Positions 45,177 to 53,084 are shown, counted from the first letter of the stretch. The stretch is DNA of 64,000 nt from Marinomonas algicola (GCF_014805825.1 NZ_CP061941.1:4154001-4218000); one strand, 5' to 3'. Notes: a model not told the origin generated them from the sequence alone. Program-made: numbers and translations.

Positions 45177-46088
45177 ATGAATGTGACACTCAGACAATTA
45201 CGAGCATTTTTAGCCGTTCATCAAGAAGGAAGCTTTACTAAGGCGGCAGAAAATCTGCACCTCACTCAATCAGCGCTAAGTAGTATCATCAAAGAACTAG
45301 AGCTCAACTTAGAATTAGGCTTGTTTGATCGATCGACCAGAAAATTAGAAACGTCCGAAGCCGGTAGAAATATTCTTCCTGCCGTTATCCGCATGTTAGA
45401 TGAAATGGATGCCTTAACAAATGAAGTAATGGGGCTAAAAAAGCTTCACTATGGCAAAGTAAGAATAGCCGTTGTTCAGCAATTAGCATCAGCAGAACTG
45501 CCTAGGATTATTGCTCTGTATAGCAAAATGTTTCCTCAGGTTGAAGTGAGTCTAATTGATTGCGGAGTGGAGAACGTACAAGAAATTGTCAACTTAGGTG
45601 AAGCCGATATAGGTATTGGACCAGAAAGAAAATTACTCCCTAACCTTAATAAACAGTTAATATTCTCACATCCCTTTCATTTAGCTCTGCCACCAGATCA
45701 CCCAATCGCGCAAGAAACTAATATCAGATGGCAAGACCTTGCTAATCTAGATTTAATAACCCTTCGCGGATCTTTCACTGAGCTTATCATTGACAATTTG
45801 TTACGGGAATCTTCTGAATACATAATTAGCCCAAAACATCAGGTTAACTTCATGTCAACGGCTTTAAGCATGGTTGCAAATGGTTTAGGCGTTACGATTT
45901 GCTTACCTTACGCAATTGAATCAGTAACCCAAAACGGACTAGTAATAGTTCCTATTTGCGATCCTATAATTTACCGTAACTTTTATCTATACAGTTGCAA
46001 GAATAGGGAAAAACTACCCGCTGTACGCAAATTCATTGATGTATTTTTAAAAAATATGTCGTTTAATAGCCTAATTGAAGATCTCTAA
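45177..46088 (+). CDS. LysR family regulator of the TRAP/maiA operon (inferred)
   Basis: The 303-residue protein has an HTH (MNVTLRQLRAFLAVHQEGSF, LTQSALSSIIKELE) and a CysB/LysR-type effector domain. It is divergent from the fahA-maiA-VOC-dctPQM unit with 110 bases between, a classic LysR arrangement; the gap is AT-rich and could hold T-N11-A sites. The effector is unknown. Confidence 0.9.
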   Translation: MNVTLRQLRAFLAVHQEGSFTKAAENLHLTQSALSSIIKELELNLELGLFDRSTRKLETSEAGRNILPAVIRMLDEMDALTNEVMGLKKLHYGKVRIAVVQQLASAELPRIIALYSKMFPQVEVSLIDCGVENVQEIVNLGEADIGIGPERKLLPNLNKQLIFSHPFHLALPPDHPIAQETNIRWQDLANLDLITLRGSFTELIIDNLLRESSEYIISPKHQVNFMSTALSMVANGLGVTICLPYAIESVTQNGLVIVPICDPIIYRNFYLYSCKNREKLPAVRKFIDVFLKNMSFNSLIEDL

Positions 46089-46211
46089 CCTTCAGCTATA
46101 AATCACGCTGAATATGACTCTACACAAAGAGTGTCACTTGGGATAGTGAGGTCTTATCCAACCAAAACTCAATGAATAAAGTCCTTTATATTTGTTGAGA
46201 ATCCTAAACAC

Positions 46212-47270
46212 TTAACGTTGAGTGCGTCGAAAAGCACTTGGCGTTTGTTGTGTCACCCGCGAAAACTCCCGATTAAAGTTAGACTTGGTTTGGAAACCCG
46301 AGTCAAAATAGATTTGCGTAATGGGTTTATCTGTGGAGATAAGTAGCTCTTTGGCTCGCTCAATGCGATATTCATTCACCACCTGTGACACATTACGTCC
46401 ATACACTTGATTAATTGCGATCGAGATTTGCCTTGCCGTAATGCCCACTTTTCTTGCCAAACGATCCAAGGTCAAATCAGGGTCTAGAAAGACTTCTTTT
46501 GAGCTTAGCAAGGCGTCTATTTTTGCCACTATGTCTTTTGATTCCTGTTCGGATAGCACCGGAGTCGATGACTCTTTTGTTGTTGCTACTGAATTCGCTT
46601 TCGGTATGACGTTCTCAGGTTCAAGTTCAGGCTCCTCTTTTTGTTCTGACACCACACTTAAACTCATGACCACTACGGCTCCGGCTAAAATAGGCAGCAT
46701 AATAAAGTGGCCAAGGGTCAGTATGTAGACAGCATGCCCCCCTTGATAAAAAGCAAAGTCCATACCAATAGCACCATCAATAACCGCTGAAGCCAATAAC
46801 ATAACACCAGCAAATGCTTCTGCTTTTAATACCTTGTCGACGTCTGTTAAACGGACATTTTCAGGTATTTTTTGACGGTTTAACGAAGACCTAATAAGAG
46901 CGAGACCGTAGCCCAGATAAACCAGCACCAACAGAGGGTCCAATGGCGGCCGCCAGAAAGGGTAGGTTAAAGAGCCTACCATGACGATTAATGGAAACAG
47001 GGCATGTAAAAAATAGCCTCTTTTCTTGTGATGCGCATTCGCAAAACAATACCAAGCCACCACGGGAATACAAGACGCAAAAATGGGCTGCAACGCCTTA
47101 AAAATAGCGATGTCTGTTGTCCATCTGAGCCCAACGATGATGGACGTCAATGCACAAATGGCAATAAATACAAACGCTAATGGGGAGCGCGCTTCCCGAC
47201 GAAAAAACAACACACACGCCAAAATAGACAGTAATAAAGCCACCACAAAAGGTAATGGAATCGAAATCAT
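46212..47270 (-). CDS. AraC family regulator with membrane N-terminus
   Basis: The 352-residue protein has six or seven N-terminal hydrophobic segments (residues 1-215), a charged linker, and a C-terminal AraC HTH pair (about 250-350) with LDRLARKVGITARQISIAIN and ITQIYFDSGFQTKSNFNREF. This arrangement suggests a membrane-bound regulator that senses an envelope or extracellular signal. GGAG precedes the ATG. The divergent DUF805 gene may be its target. Confidence 0.88.
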   Translation of the reverse strand: MISIPLPFVVALLLSILACVLFFRREARSPLAFVFIAICALTSIIVGLRWTTDIAIFKALQPIFASCIPVVAWYCFANAHHKKRGYFLHALFPLIVMVGSLTYPFWRPPLDPLLVLVYLGYGLALIRSSLNRQKIPENVRLTDVDKVLKAEAFAGVMLLASAVIDGAIGMDFAFYQGGHAVYILTLGHFIMLPILAGAVVVMSLSVVSEQKEEPELEPENVIPKANSVATTKESSTPVLSEQESKDIVAKIDALLSSKEVFLDPDLTLDRLARKVGITARQISIAINQVYGRNVSQVVNEYRIERAKELLISTDKPITQIYFDSGFQTKSNFNREFSRVTQQTPSAFRRTQR

Positions 47271-47435
47271 GTAAGCTCCGTTTAGTGGATCGATCTAAGT
47301 TCTAATATCGTTATGCTGAAAGCCATTATGTCCTAAATCCCCATTCAGTACGTCCTAAAACCTGATGTAGGACGCAAATACGTCTATAAAAACCTATCTT
47401 TTCAACATTCTAAACAGATGAGAAAGGAGAACTAT

Positions 47436-47789
47436 ATGAATCATTACTATGACGCTTGGTCACGTTATGGGCAATTTTCAGGTAAAGCATCAAGAGCCGC
47501 GTTTTGGGTATTTTTCTTGGTAAACGGCTTAGTATCCATTGCCTTTGTTGCACTGGAAGTGACGCTTTCCATGTCTTGGAAAGTAGAAGCCGTGTATGGG
47601 GCGCTCATTTTCCTCCCTATGCTGTCTTTGACCGTTCGCAGGTTGCACGACACTAACCGCTCGGCTTGGTGGTTGCTTGTGACCCTTATACCCGGTATCG
47701 GAATGCTCGTTTTATTCATACTGCTGGCCTTGCCGAGCTCAGAAATGACGGATTTTTCAGATTATCCACAGAACCCTAAAACGTCTTGA
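47436..47789 (+). CDS. DUF805 membrane protein
   Basis: The 117-residue protein has the DUF805 layout: GQFSGKASRAAFWVFFLVN at the start, three or four helices, and the signature LTVRRLHDTNRSAWWLL. Function unknown. The ATG at 47436 follows AAAGGAG by six bases; an upstream ATG at 47418 is less likely. The next gene follows closely. Confidence 0.88.
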   Translation: MNHYYDAWSRYGQFSGKASRAAFWVFFLVNGLVSIAFVALEVTLSMSWKVEAVYGALIFLPMLSLTVRRLHDTNRSAWWLLVTLIPGIGMLVLFILLALPSSEMTDFSDYPQNPKTS

Positions 47790-47802
47790 AAAGGTGACTA
47801 AA

Positions 47803-48417
47803 ATGAAAACTGTTAATAACTTACCCCACTTATCCACCGTATTAAGCGTATTTATGCTGGTCTTATCCGTTTCGGCGTGCAGTCACGAAGACGCTCTTGT
47901 GGAAAAAACCTTTGTTGACTCTGATGGAATCAAAGGCATTGTCAGAATTACGTCACCTAAAGCAGGTTCTTTATTACACCTTAGAGGGATAGTGGGTAAA
48001 GGGGAGTTCATCACCCAACGAGAAGACCGTGATGGCTGCATATCGATACCGATTCGTTTTGCGGCTGGGGACTTTGAGGGCTCTAACATTAGCATTCAGT
48101 CTGTCGATTCCATCAATCTAGCCATCTATTCTAATGAGGCGGCGAGAAAGCTCATTGTCGGCCACGAAGTCGTCAGTGAAGATTACCATGTGACGGACAC
48201 ATCCAATGCTCTACTAGGTGATATCCATATTGAATCCGGTTTAACCCTCAGCTATGGCTTCGTGCTTAACCCTGGAGAGTGGTCTTGGTCATCATTAATG
48301 AGCTCGGCACACACAAAAACCAGTTGTCATGAATTACAAAAACAAAAGGTTCAACCTATTTTGCAAAAGGATGCCAGTGAGGCATTGGCCATCCGTCAAA
48401 TACCTCCTTCTCGATGA
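47803..48417 (+). CDS. Putative lipoprotein of unknown function
   Basis: The protein of about 204 residues has a signal peptide with a lipobox (VLSVSAC, Cys near residue 25), so it is probably anchored to a membrane facing the periplasm. The rest is beta-rich with no recognised domain. The ATG at 47803 has AGGTG upstream; a GTG at 47794 is less likely. It follows the DUF805 gene by 13 bases, so the two are probably co-transcribed. Confidence 0.75.
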   Translation: MKTVNNLPHLSTVLSVFMLVLSVSACSHEDALVEKTFVDSDGIKGIVRITSPKAGSLLHLRGIVGKGEFITQREDRDGCISIPIRFAAGDFEGSNISIQSVDSINLAIYSNEAARKLIVGHEVVSEDYHVTDTSNALLGDIHIESGLTLSYGFVLNPGEWSWSSLMSSAHTKTSCHELQKQKVQPILQKDASEALAIRQIPPSR

Positions 48418-48594
48418 ACCAATGCATGGTGCTCATAGAAGTATCTGGATAATACGGGCTTTATCTTACCTGCCACTTTAACTATGACCACAGTACTAAA
48501 GTGGCTAGAGATTCCTTAAGGAAAAACAGGTTATTCCTCTGTGATACGATAAAACCACTCAAGAACAACCCAATGGGTATCATAGATAGTCAAC

Positions 48595-48636
48595 AAGAAC
48601 ATGAAAATGTTCTTTTTAGAGAAATTCTACAGCCTC
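48595..48636 (-). mobile_element. Solo IS end at attC-C
   Basis: These 42 bases are identical to 51770-51811, the right end of the IS remnant. The outer end is GAGGCTGTAGAATTTCTC on the minus strand, and it abuts the AAC/GTT of attC-C (48637-48639). A palindrome GAACAT-TTTC-ATGTTC lies inside. The opposite end of this copy was not found. Confidence 0.75.
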
Positions 48637-48706
48637 AACGATCTAGTTAAGAGGCGTCGCGCTTTTTGCGGCGCCCTGAATGAGCAGAGCGAATGAACTT
48701 GAACTC
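48637..48706 (-). other. attC site C (integron cassette recombination site)
   Basis: On the minus strand, after the excalibur gene, AGTTCAAGTTCATTCGCTC (left half, with AAC changed to TTC) is followed by a hairpin GGCGCCGC-AAAAA-GCGCGACGCC and TTAACTAGATCGTT (right half ending in GTT). The organisation fits a short attC with a decayed left core. Confidence 0.65.
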
Positions 48707-48723
48707 TTTTTATTATAGTTTGC

Positions 48724-49008
48724 TTAGTACCGACTGTCATTTTCACAAGGAACTCCATCGTGATCACCATCCATCTTTGTATCTGGACAATTGTTTATAA
48801 AGAACACAGCTTCAGCTCTTGAATTCATTTGACTGCAATGTTGCCTTCCATCACAGGTGAAGTTTGGTTGTTGCTTACTAAGAACGTATGTATTGTGATT
48901 TGTTACCAAACTAGGAGAGTAGTCTGTGACTTGTGCTGTGTTTAAGCTTTTAGAGTAATAGTCCCAAGCACCATAAGCTATGAGCAGCATGCTAATAACT
49001 TTGAGCAA
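48724..49008 (-). CDS. Excalibur calcium-binding domain protein (integron cassette)
   Basis: The 94-residue protein has an N-terminal hydrophobic signal or anchor (about residues 1-17) and a C-terminal excalibur domain: FTCDGRQHCSQM, then FINNCPDTKMDGDHDGVPCE, with the DxDxDG-like calcium loop and conserved cysteines. Such proteins are probably secreted or anchored in the periplasm. The gene ends just before attC-C, so it is a cassette gene. Confidence 0.82.
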   Translation of the reverse strand: MLKVISMLLIAYGAWDYYSKSLNTAQVTDYSPSLVTNHNTYVLSKQQPNFTCDGRQHCSQMNSRAEAVFFINNCPDTKMDGDHDGVPCENDSRY

Positions 49009-49493
49009 CTTAAATATTCCTTTTTAGATGAAGTTAATACTATAACCAAGCTGTAGAAAAATTAACTTTGAAGCCAACACGTTTCCCTACAGCAACAATT
49101 TTATTGAAATCTCGACCTTGCTTGTAAAAAGCCGCTTGTCCGGAACTTTAGGCCAATATATCACCAATAATCGTCTAATACAGTCATATTGGCCTCAATG
49201 AGCGTTGCTTTGGCTATTTTTAGCACTTAAATCAGGCTTACTTCTTCTTTTTTATTCTCATAAAGTGAATTTACCATAGACGCCCATTGTTAAAACACCC
49301 AATATTAAAACATCAGAAAAGACTGATTATATTTTGATTCGTTTAAATACTAGAAGCATTGAAAAATACAACTTTCACTAAGAAACCGTCTGTATTGTTA
49401 TCTGGCTAGACGAAAATAGAGCTGTTGAGGCAAGTAAATCTGCTTACCGCTTAGTAAGGCAAGAGGGTATTTGAAATAAAACAGTTGGTTACG
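49009..49493. other. Intergenic region between excalibur gene and RAYT
   Basis: No intact gene is seen. On the minus strand 49040-49147 reads as an open tail (SSGQAAFYKQGRDFNKIVAV, then GKRVGFKVNFSTAWL, stop) that looks like a coding remnant but could not be assigned. GGCCAATAT...ATATTGGCC flanks 49152-49196 as a 9-bp hairpin with a 26-base loop. Confidence 0.4.
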
Positions 49494-50462
49494 CTAGGCA
49501 AGCAATCGACAACACCGTTTATTCGGCCTTGACCTTGGTTGGGCGTTTTTGTAACGGGTTATGCTATTTTCTTGCCCCACTATTCCATGGGTATTTTGCT
49601 CAAATTGAATGGCAATCGTTAGCCAATTTTCAGTGGCTATCCCAAGCCGTTGTAAAATGGGTGAAAGTGACAAATCAATTGCGCCTCGTTTGTCTTGTCG
49701 AGTAAGGCGCCCTGTTGTGTCGACCAACTGCAGATAGTCCGTTAATTTAAATAAAATCCCTTCGTTTTTTTCTTTATGTTCATTCCCCACAAACGGATAC
49801 AGTGTTTTGGGTTGAGTGCCTGTTTTAGCGGCCTTTACCCTTTGCTTGATACTGGTAAAATCAGACGTTTCAGGGGCTGTGGCGATATTCGCTCGAATAG
49901 GGTTAAGGTCAACGTAGGCCATGCAAGCTAAAACAGAAGCGTCATCTAACAACGCCTGAGACTTAAAGCGCCCCTCCCAAAACCGTCCCGTACAGCCATC
50001 TTCAACATTCGCTTGCCGAGCAATCGGTTCATTTAACTCCCGCATAAACCAGCTGATGTCAGACAACCTTTCTCGATACGCTTCCGCCGATCTTTCTGCT
50101 AATTCTATGGCATAGTCCGGCATGGTATCGCCACGCACATATTGTTGAGTGAATAACGTACCTTTATGCAACGCATGCCAACGCCTCAACACCTCATGAG
50201 TAGACCAATTTTTGGCTTGTTTTTCATCAAGATGCAGCACAATATGCAAGTGATAGCTCATCACCGCATAAGCACAAATATCGATAGAGAAGAGTTGAGC
50301 TAAAAATAAAATTCGCGCCTCGATCCAACCGCGACAGTGCTCAAAGCTTTTTCCTGTAACTGAATCTTCACCACATAAAAAAGCACGGCGAACGCATCGA
50401 GAAATACAGTGATAGTAAGGTGTATCAGACAAACTGACCTGTTGGCTTCTGGCCCTTGGCAT
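49494..50462 (-). CDS. REP-associated tyrosine transposase (RAYT, Y1 family)
   Basis: The 322-residue protein has the Y1 transposase domain: PYYHCISRCVRRAFLCGED at the start, the HUH-type metal motif in VMSYHLHIVLH (about 85-95), GRFWEGRFK (about 162) and the Tyr-containing MAYVDLNPIRANI (about 183). RAYTs are single-copy genes that mobilise or maintain REP palindromes. It lies inside the attC cluster and its upstream flank cuts attC-D. REP-like palindromes with a GTAG head occur 3.4 kb away (53873, 54065). Confidence 0.88.
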   Translation of the reverse strand: MPRARSQQVSLSDTPYYHCISRCVRRAFLCGEDSVTGKSFEHCRGWIEARILFLAQLFSIDICAYAVMSYHLHIVLHLDEKQAKNWSTHEVLRRWHALHKGTLFTQQYVRGDTMPDYAIELAERSAEAYRERLSDISWFMRELNEPIARQANVEDGCTGRFWEGRFKSQALLDDASVLACMAYVDLNPIRANIATAPETSDFTSIKQRVKAAKTGTQPKTLYPFVGNEHKEKNEGILFKLTDYLQLVDTTGRLTRQDKRGAIDLSLSPILQRLGIATENWLTIAIQFEQNTHGIVGQENSITRYKNAQPRSRPNKRCCRLLA

Positions 50463-50587
50463 CGTTTTTGTTCCTCATCCTTGAGTTTGGTTTTATCTAG
50501 TTTAGACCGTGATCAAAAAAACATCCATAAAGTAATGGGTGATACGGCGAACTGCGCCCTTGACTACCCCAGAGTGTCCATATATGT

Positions 50588-50664
50588 CTTTGATTAATTT
50601 GCTAAAATTTGGAACGCAGTGACAAAGCAAACAGTTTTTTGTCCTGCTTGAGTGGCTTGTTAGC
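50588..50664 (-). other. attC site D, left half only
   Basis: On the minus strand, right after the antitoxin stop, GCTAACAAGCCACTCAAGC and AGGACAAAAAACTGTTTGCTTTG have the left-core form of a long attC, followed by CAAATTTTAGCAAATTAATC as spacer. The expected right half ending in GTT is missing; sequence related to the RAYT flank follows. Confidence 0.6.
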
Positions 50665-50670
50665 AGTACG

Positions 50671-50946
50671 TTACACCAAATGTATTTCAAGCTTTTTACC
50701 TAAAGCAGATGCGAAGCGTTCCAATGTCGATAACTTAACATCTTCAGAGTGATTCTCTATTCTCGAAATAGCACTCTTTTGAGTATGTAATCTTAACGCA
50801 AGATCTAATTGAGTTAATCCTGCGTCTTTCCGTGCTTCTTTTAAAAGAATTCCAAACTTAAAAGCTTGATAACCTTCGTCATAATTATCAGCAAGCTCAG
50901 CGTCCATTTCTTTGCGTTTCGCTAAGTATTCTTGAAAATCACTCAT
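50671..50946 (-). CDS. higA: HigA-type antitoxin (XRE family)
   Basis: The 91-residue protein has a helix-turn-helix at about residues 33-85: LLKEARKDAGLTQLDLALRL and KSAISRIENHSEDVKLSTLE. It is the antitoxin and autorepressor of a type II module. The toxin gene lies upstream and overlaps it by four bases, the HigBA order. An attC left half follows directly, so this is a cassette-borne module. Confidence 0.9.
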   Translation of the reverse strand: MSDFQEYLAKRKEMDAELADNYDEGYQAFKFGILLKEARKDAGLTQLDLALRLHTQKSAISRIENHSEDVKLSTLERFASALGKKLEIHLV

Positions 50947-51293
50947 GATATATTCCTCAATAAATAGTCTTTACGACGTTTTTCTGCAACTTTGATTTCT
51001 TTTGCTGGTGTTTTTTGAGTTTTCTTTTGAAACCCATGATTTAAAACAACAAGATTATCGCCATCGAAGAACCCTAATAACCGAAATATATTACCACTAA
51101 CTAAAATTCTGACTTCCCAAATACCATCGGTGTTGGTTAACTTTTTCAGATAAGTAGTTGGTATTACATCTAACTCTTCAATTAATTGAAGTACCCACGC
51201 AACTTTTTGCATTTGTTTTCCTGAAAGCGAATCAAGAAAATCAGTTACAGGGCATTTACCATCTTCAGTGGTGTAGAAATTAACTTTTTTCAT
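50943..51293 (-). CDS. higB: HigB / RelE-like toxin (Gp49 family)
   Basis: The 116-residue protein has the Gp49-like toxin pattern: FYTTEDGKCPVTDFLDSL at the start, LTNTDGIWEVRILVSGNIFR in the middle, and VVLNHGFQKKTQKTPAKEI with AEKRRKDYL at the end. These toxins cut mRNA on the ribosome. It is paired with the XRE antitoxin gene and lies in an integron-type cassette, where such modules stabilise arrays. Confidence 0.92.
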   Translation of the reverse strand: MKKVNFYTTEDGKCPVTDFLDSLSGKQMQKVAWVLQLIEELDVIPTTYLKKLTNTDGIWEVRILVSGNIFRLLGFFDGDNLVVLNHGFQKKTQKTPAKEIKVAEKRRKDYLLRNIS

Positions 51294-51355
51294 AGAACAA
51301 GGTTAACATGTAGGTGAACTTTTGAAAAGTACGCAAATCTGATAGTACGGCTAAC

Positions 51356-51811
51356 GAGGCTGTAGAATTACTCATTCTTAGCCATGCGTGATAGACGTGT
51401 AATGAGGCTGTACATCTACAGACAAGCTCATGAAGATGATATTGGTTTCGCACGCCCTTGCAATGCGGCGACTGCTGACCAATCCACGAGAGTAACCAAA
51501 CAAGACGATCTTCAACATCACAGAAGGCGGATACGCCGCCGCGCCACCATGATCGTTGTTGTACCAATCATCAAAAGACGTTAAATCAAGGTGCCTATCA
51601 ATAATATGAGAAAGCGCGAATTCAAAGGTACCGGGGACAATTTGTTGTGCGAAATCGATCGGAATGAATTTACTTTGGCAGGATAAATCAGGTTTGACTC
51701 TTTTTCATAAAAAAAGCCATCACGTTCAGCTGTAGAGAATAATAGTAATTAGATAACAGACGATTAAAAAAGAACATGAAAATGTTCTTTTTAGAGAAAT
51801 TCTACAGCCTC
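51356..51811 (-). mobile_element. IS1182-like element with large internal deletion, inserted at attC-B
   Basis: The element has inverted ends GAGGCTGTAGAATTACTC (51356 on +) and GAGGCTGTAGAATTTCTC (51811 on -), 17 of 18 identical. It is flanked by AAC on both sides (51353-51355 and 51812-51814). Inside is only the N-terminal part of a transposase gene, so most of the IS is lost. The right AAC is the GTT of attC-B on the minus strand. Confidence 0.8.
51378..51704 (-). pseudogene. Transposase fragment, IS1182-like (DUF772 N-terminus)
   Basis: Minus-strand translation gives about 108 codons: FIPIDFAQQIVPGTFEFALS, HIIDRHLDLTSFDDWYNNDH, AAYPPSVMLKIVLFGYSRGL, VSSRRIARACETNIIFMSLS and VDVQPHYTSITHG with a stop. 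This is the N-terminal DUF772 region of IS1182-type transposases. The catalytic DDE core is missing and no in-frame ATG was found at the 5' end, where a stop precedes the first codon. Confidence 0.82.
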
Positions 51812-51934
51812 AACGCCCAATTAAGGGGTGAACCACGCCTCCACCCAAACCTAAAGCATTGTGCCATAAACACTAAATTTGAAGTAGAAGCAAAAATGCC
51901 AAGCGTTGTGAATCCTTCATAAATTGCTTGTATG
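51812..51934 (-). other. attC site B (Vibrio/Shewanella-like)
   Basis: On the minus strand, after the tautomerase gene: ATACAAGCAATTTATGAAGG, ATTCACAACGCTTGGCATTT, the TTTAGTGTTTATGGC spacer, then GGCGTGGTTCACCCCTTAAT and TGGGCGTT. This parallels the left half, spacer and right half of the Vibrio cholerae repeat type. Removing the IS restores GGGCGTT-AGCC, a canonical right core (GTTAGCC). Confidence 0.85.
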
Positions 51935-51964
51935 TTTCTTGAACACGATGAGCGATAGAAAACA

Positions 51965-52153
51965 TTACTTTCTGTCGCAATGCAATTTACCTGCTTTACC
52001 CCAATGCTCATCATCGAAGTTTTGGAAAAACACCGTAACTGCTTCAGGTGGTAGTTCATACGCTTCTTCAAACGCTTCAGTAATTCGCTGAATCAATAAT
52101 TGCTTCTGCTCTTTGCTACGACCTGGAGATTGTTGGATAGTTACTACTGGCAT
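51965..52153 (-). CDS. 4-oxalocrotonate tautomerase-family protein
   Basis: The 62-residue protein has the catalytic Pro directly after the initiator Met (MPVVTIQQSPGRSKEQKQ) and the helix-strand pattern ending VTVFFQNFDDEHWGKAG. Tautomerases of this size form hexamers and interconvert enol and keto forms; the substrate is unknown. AGGAG lies nine bases before the ATG. It is the last gene before attC-B and so part of a cassette. Confidence 0.88.
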   Translation of the reverse strand: MPVVTIQQSPGRSKEQKQLLIQRITEAFEEAYELPPEAVTVFFQNFDDEHWGKAGKLHCDRK

Positions 52154-52199
52154 AAACTAGCTCCTTTTAAATATATGACTACTATTGACTTGAAATACA

Positions 52200-52454
52200 T
52201 TATGGAATCCGGTGGAGCTGTTTGTTATGCAGGTCTTTTAAGAACTCAGGTGCAAGGTCAGCACCATTTGGCCAGACAACAGTTTCAAGCTCTGGATCAA
52301 CTGAAACTTTTGAAAATATATTTACATCTTTAAGCGGCTGAAATACTGAACCGTTTAAAACGCCTGACAAATCAACATTTCCTGAGGTACCGTCATCAAA
52401 AGCAACCCAAAGAATAAAATCAGAAACATGTTTTGCAGATTTAACGTGTAGCAT
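52200..52454 (-). CDS. DUF2442 family protein
   Basis: The 84-residue protein begins MLHVKSAKHVSDFILWVAFD, has DLSGVLNGSVFQPLKD near residue 30 and VVWPNGADLAPEFL near 64, the DUF2442 pattern. Genes of this family occur next to DUF4160 genes as putative toxin-antitoxin-like pairs. Here it starts five bases after the DUF4160 stop, which supports that pairing, but the DUF4160 gene is broken. Confidence 0.88.
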   Translation of the reverse strand: MLHVKSAKHVSDFILWVAFDDGTSGNVDLSGVLNGSVFQPLKDVNIFSKVSVDPELETVVWPNGADLAPEFLKDLHNKQLHRIP

Positions 52455-52459
52455 AATTT

Positions 52460-52716
52460 TTACTCCAATGGCGCAATATAATTTAATGGTTCACCGGATC
52501 GTGCTTTTTCCCAGTTTTCTTGCAGCTCTGATTGATGATAAGAAATCCATTCTTGGACAAACTTAACAGCCCTGTTTGGAAGTTCGCCTTCAATGATTAA
52601 CCATCAAAGCTAAACAGTGCTTCATAGTCAGAATACTTTGCATGAAAATGAGGTGGATTATGATCGTTAAAATACATTGCGATCATAATACCGTAAAATC
52701 TGCTTATTACTGGTAT
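52460..52716 (-). pseudogene. DUF4160 gene with a one-base deletion
   Basis: Minus-strand translation begins IPVISRFYGIMIAMYFNDHN and PPHFHAKYSDYEALFSFDG, then meets TAA. One missing T in GATGGT(T)TAATC (near 52602) would restore LIIEGELPNRAVKFVQEWIS and the intact end LNYIAPLE. The first codon is ATA where relatives have ATG, correctly spaced after GGAG; ATG codons at positions 11 and 14 could serve instead. Two changes in one short gene point to decay, though a sequencing error could explain the frameshift. Confidence 0.85.
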
Positions 52717-52790
52717 TGTTTACTCCATGTTTTAAATGCCTATATTGTATAGACAAATTCCCTATTTGCATAACCACTGATTTGCATAAC

Positions 52791-52967
52791 GAGGCTGTAG
52801 AATTTCTAATCCAAGAAACACAACCTCAAAAATAACGTTAAAATAAGCCTAAAATCACACCGCTACATGAAAAGTAAGGCTACTATCATACAAAAATTAG
52901 CTTTTAGGCACTCTCCGCACAAAAATTAAATCACTGAATTTCTATCTTCGAGTAATTATACGGTCTC
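52791..52967. mobile_element. 177-bp MITE-like element inserted at attC-A
   Basis: The left end GAGGCTGTAGAATTTCT is the same as the IS ends at 51356 and 48636. The right end, read inward, is GAGACCGTATAATTACT, 13 of 17 identical. AAC flanks both sides (52788-52790 and 52968-52970). There is no coding capacity inside. It is best read as a non-autonomous relative of the IS. Confidence 0.7.
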
Positions 52968-53084
52968 AACGCCGCGTTAAGTAGTGAGCAACGCAACCAC
53001 TTAACCTTACCGCCGTAAACACAAAACCCAACGATAGAATGAAAAATGCCATGCGTTGGGAATCTGTCTTAAACACTTGTTAGC
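52968..53084 (-). other. attC site A
   Basis: On the minus strand: GCTAACAAGTGTTTAAGACA, GATTCCCAACGCATGGCATT, the TTTTGTGTTTACGGCGG spacer, GTTAAGTGGTTGCGTTGCTC and ACTACTTAACGCGGCGTT. The left half (GCTAACA...CAACGC) and right half (GCGTTG...GGCGTT) are complementary in the way expected of a long attC. It follows the membrane-protein gene at 53226. Confidence 0.88.

Noticed and set aside
51384..51584. Plus-strand frame within the IS remnant
   Set aside because: The minus strand in another frame reads as an IS1182-type transposase N-terminus, which explains the openness.
48595..51811. The repeated 42-bp sequence as a CRISPR repeat
   Set aside because: Only two copies 3 kb apart with no spacer array; they are IS ends next to attC sites.
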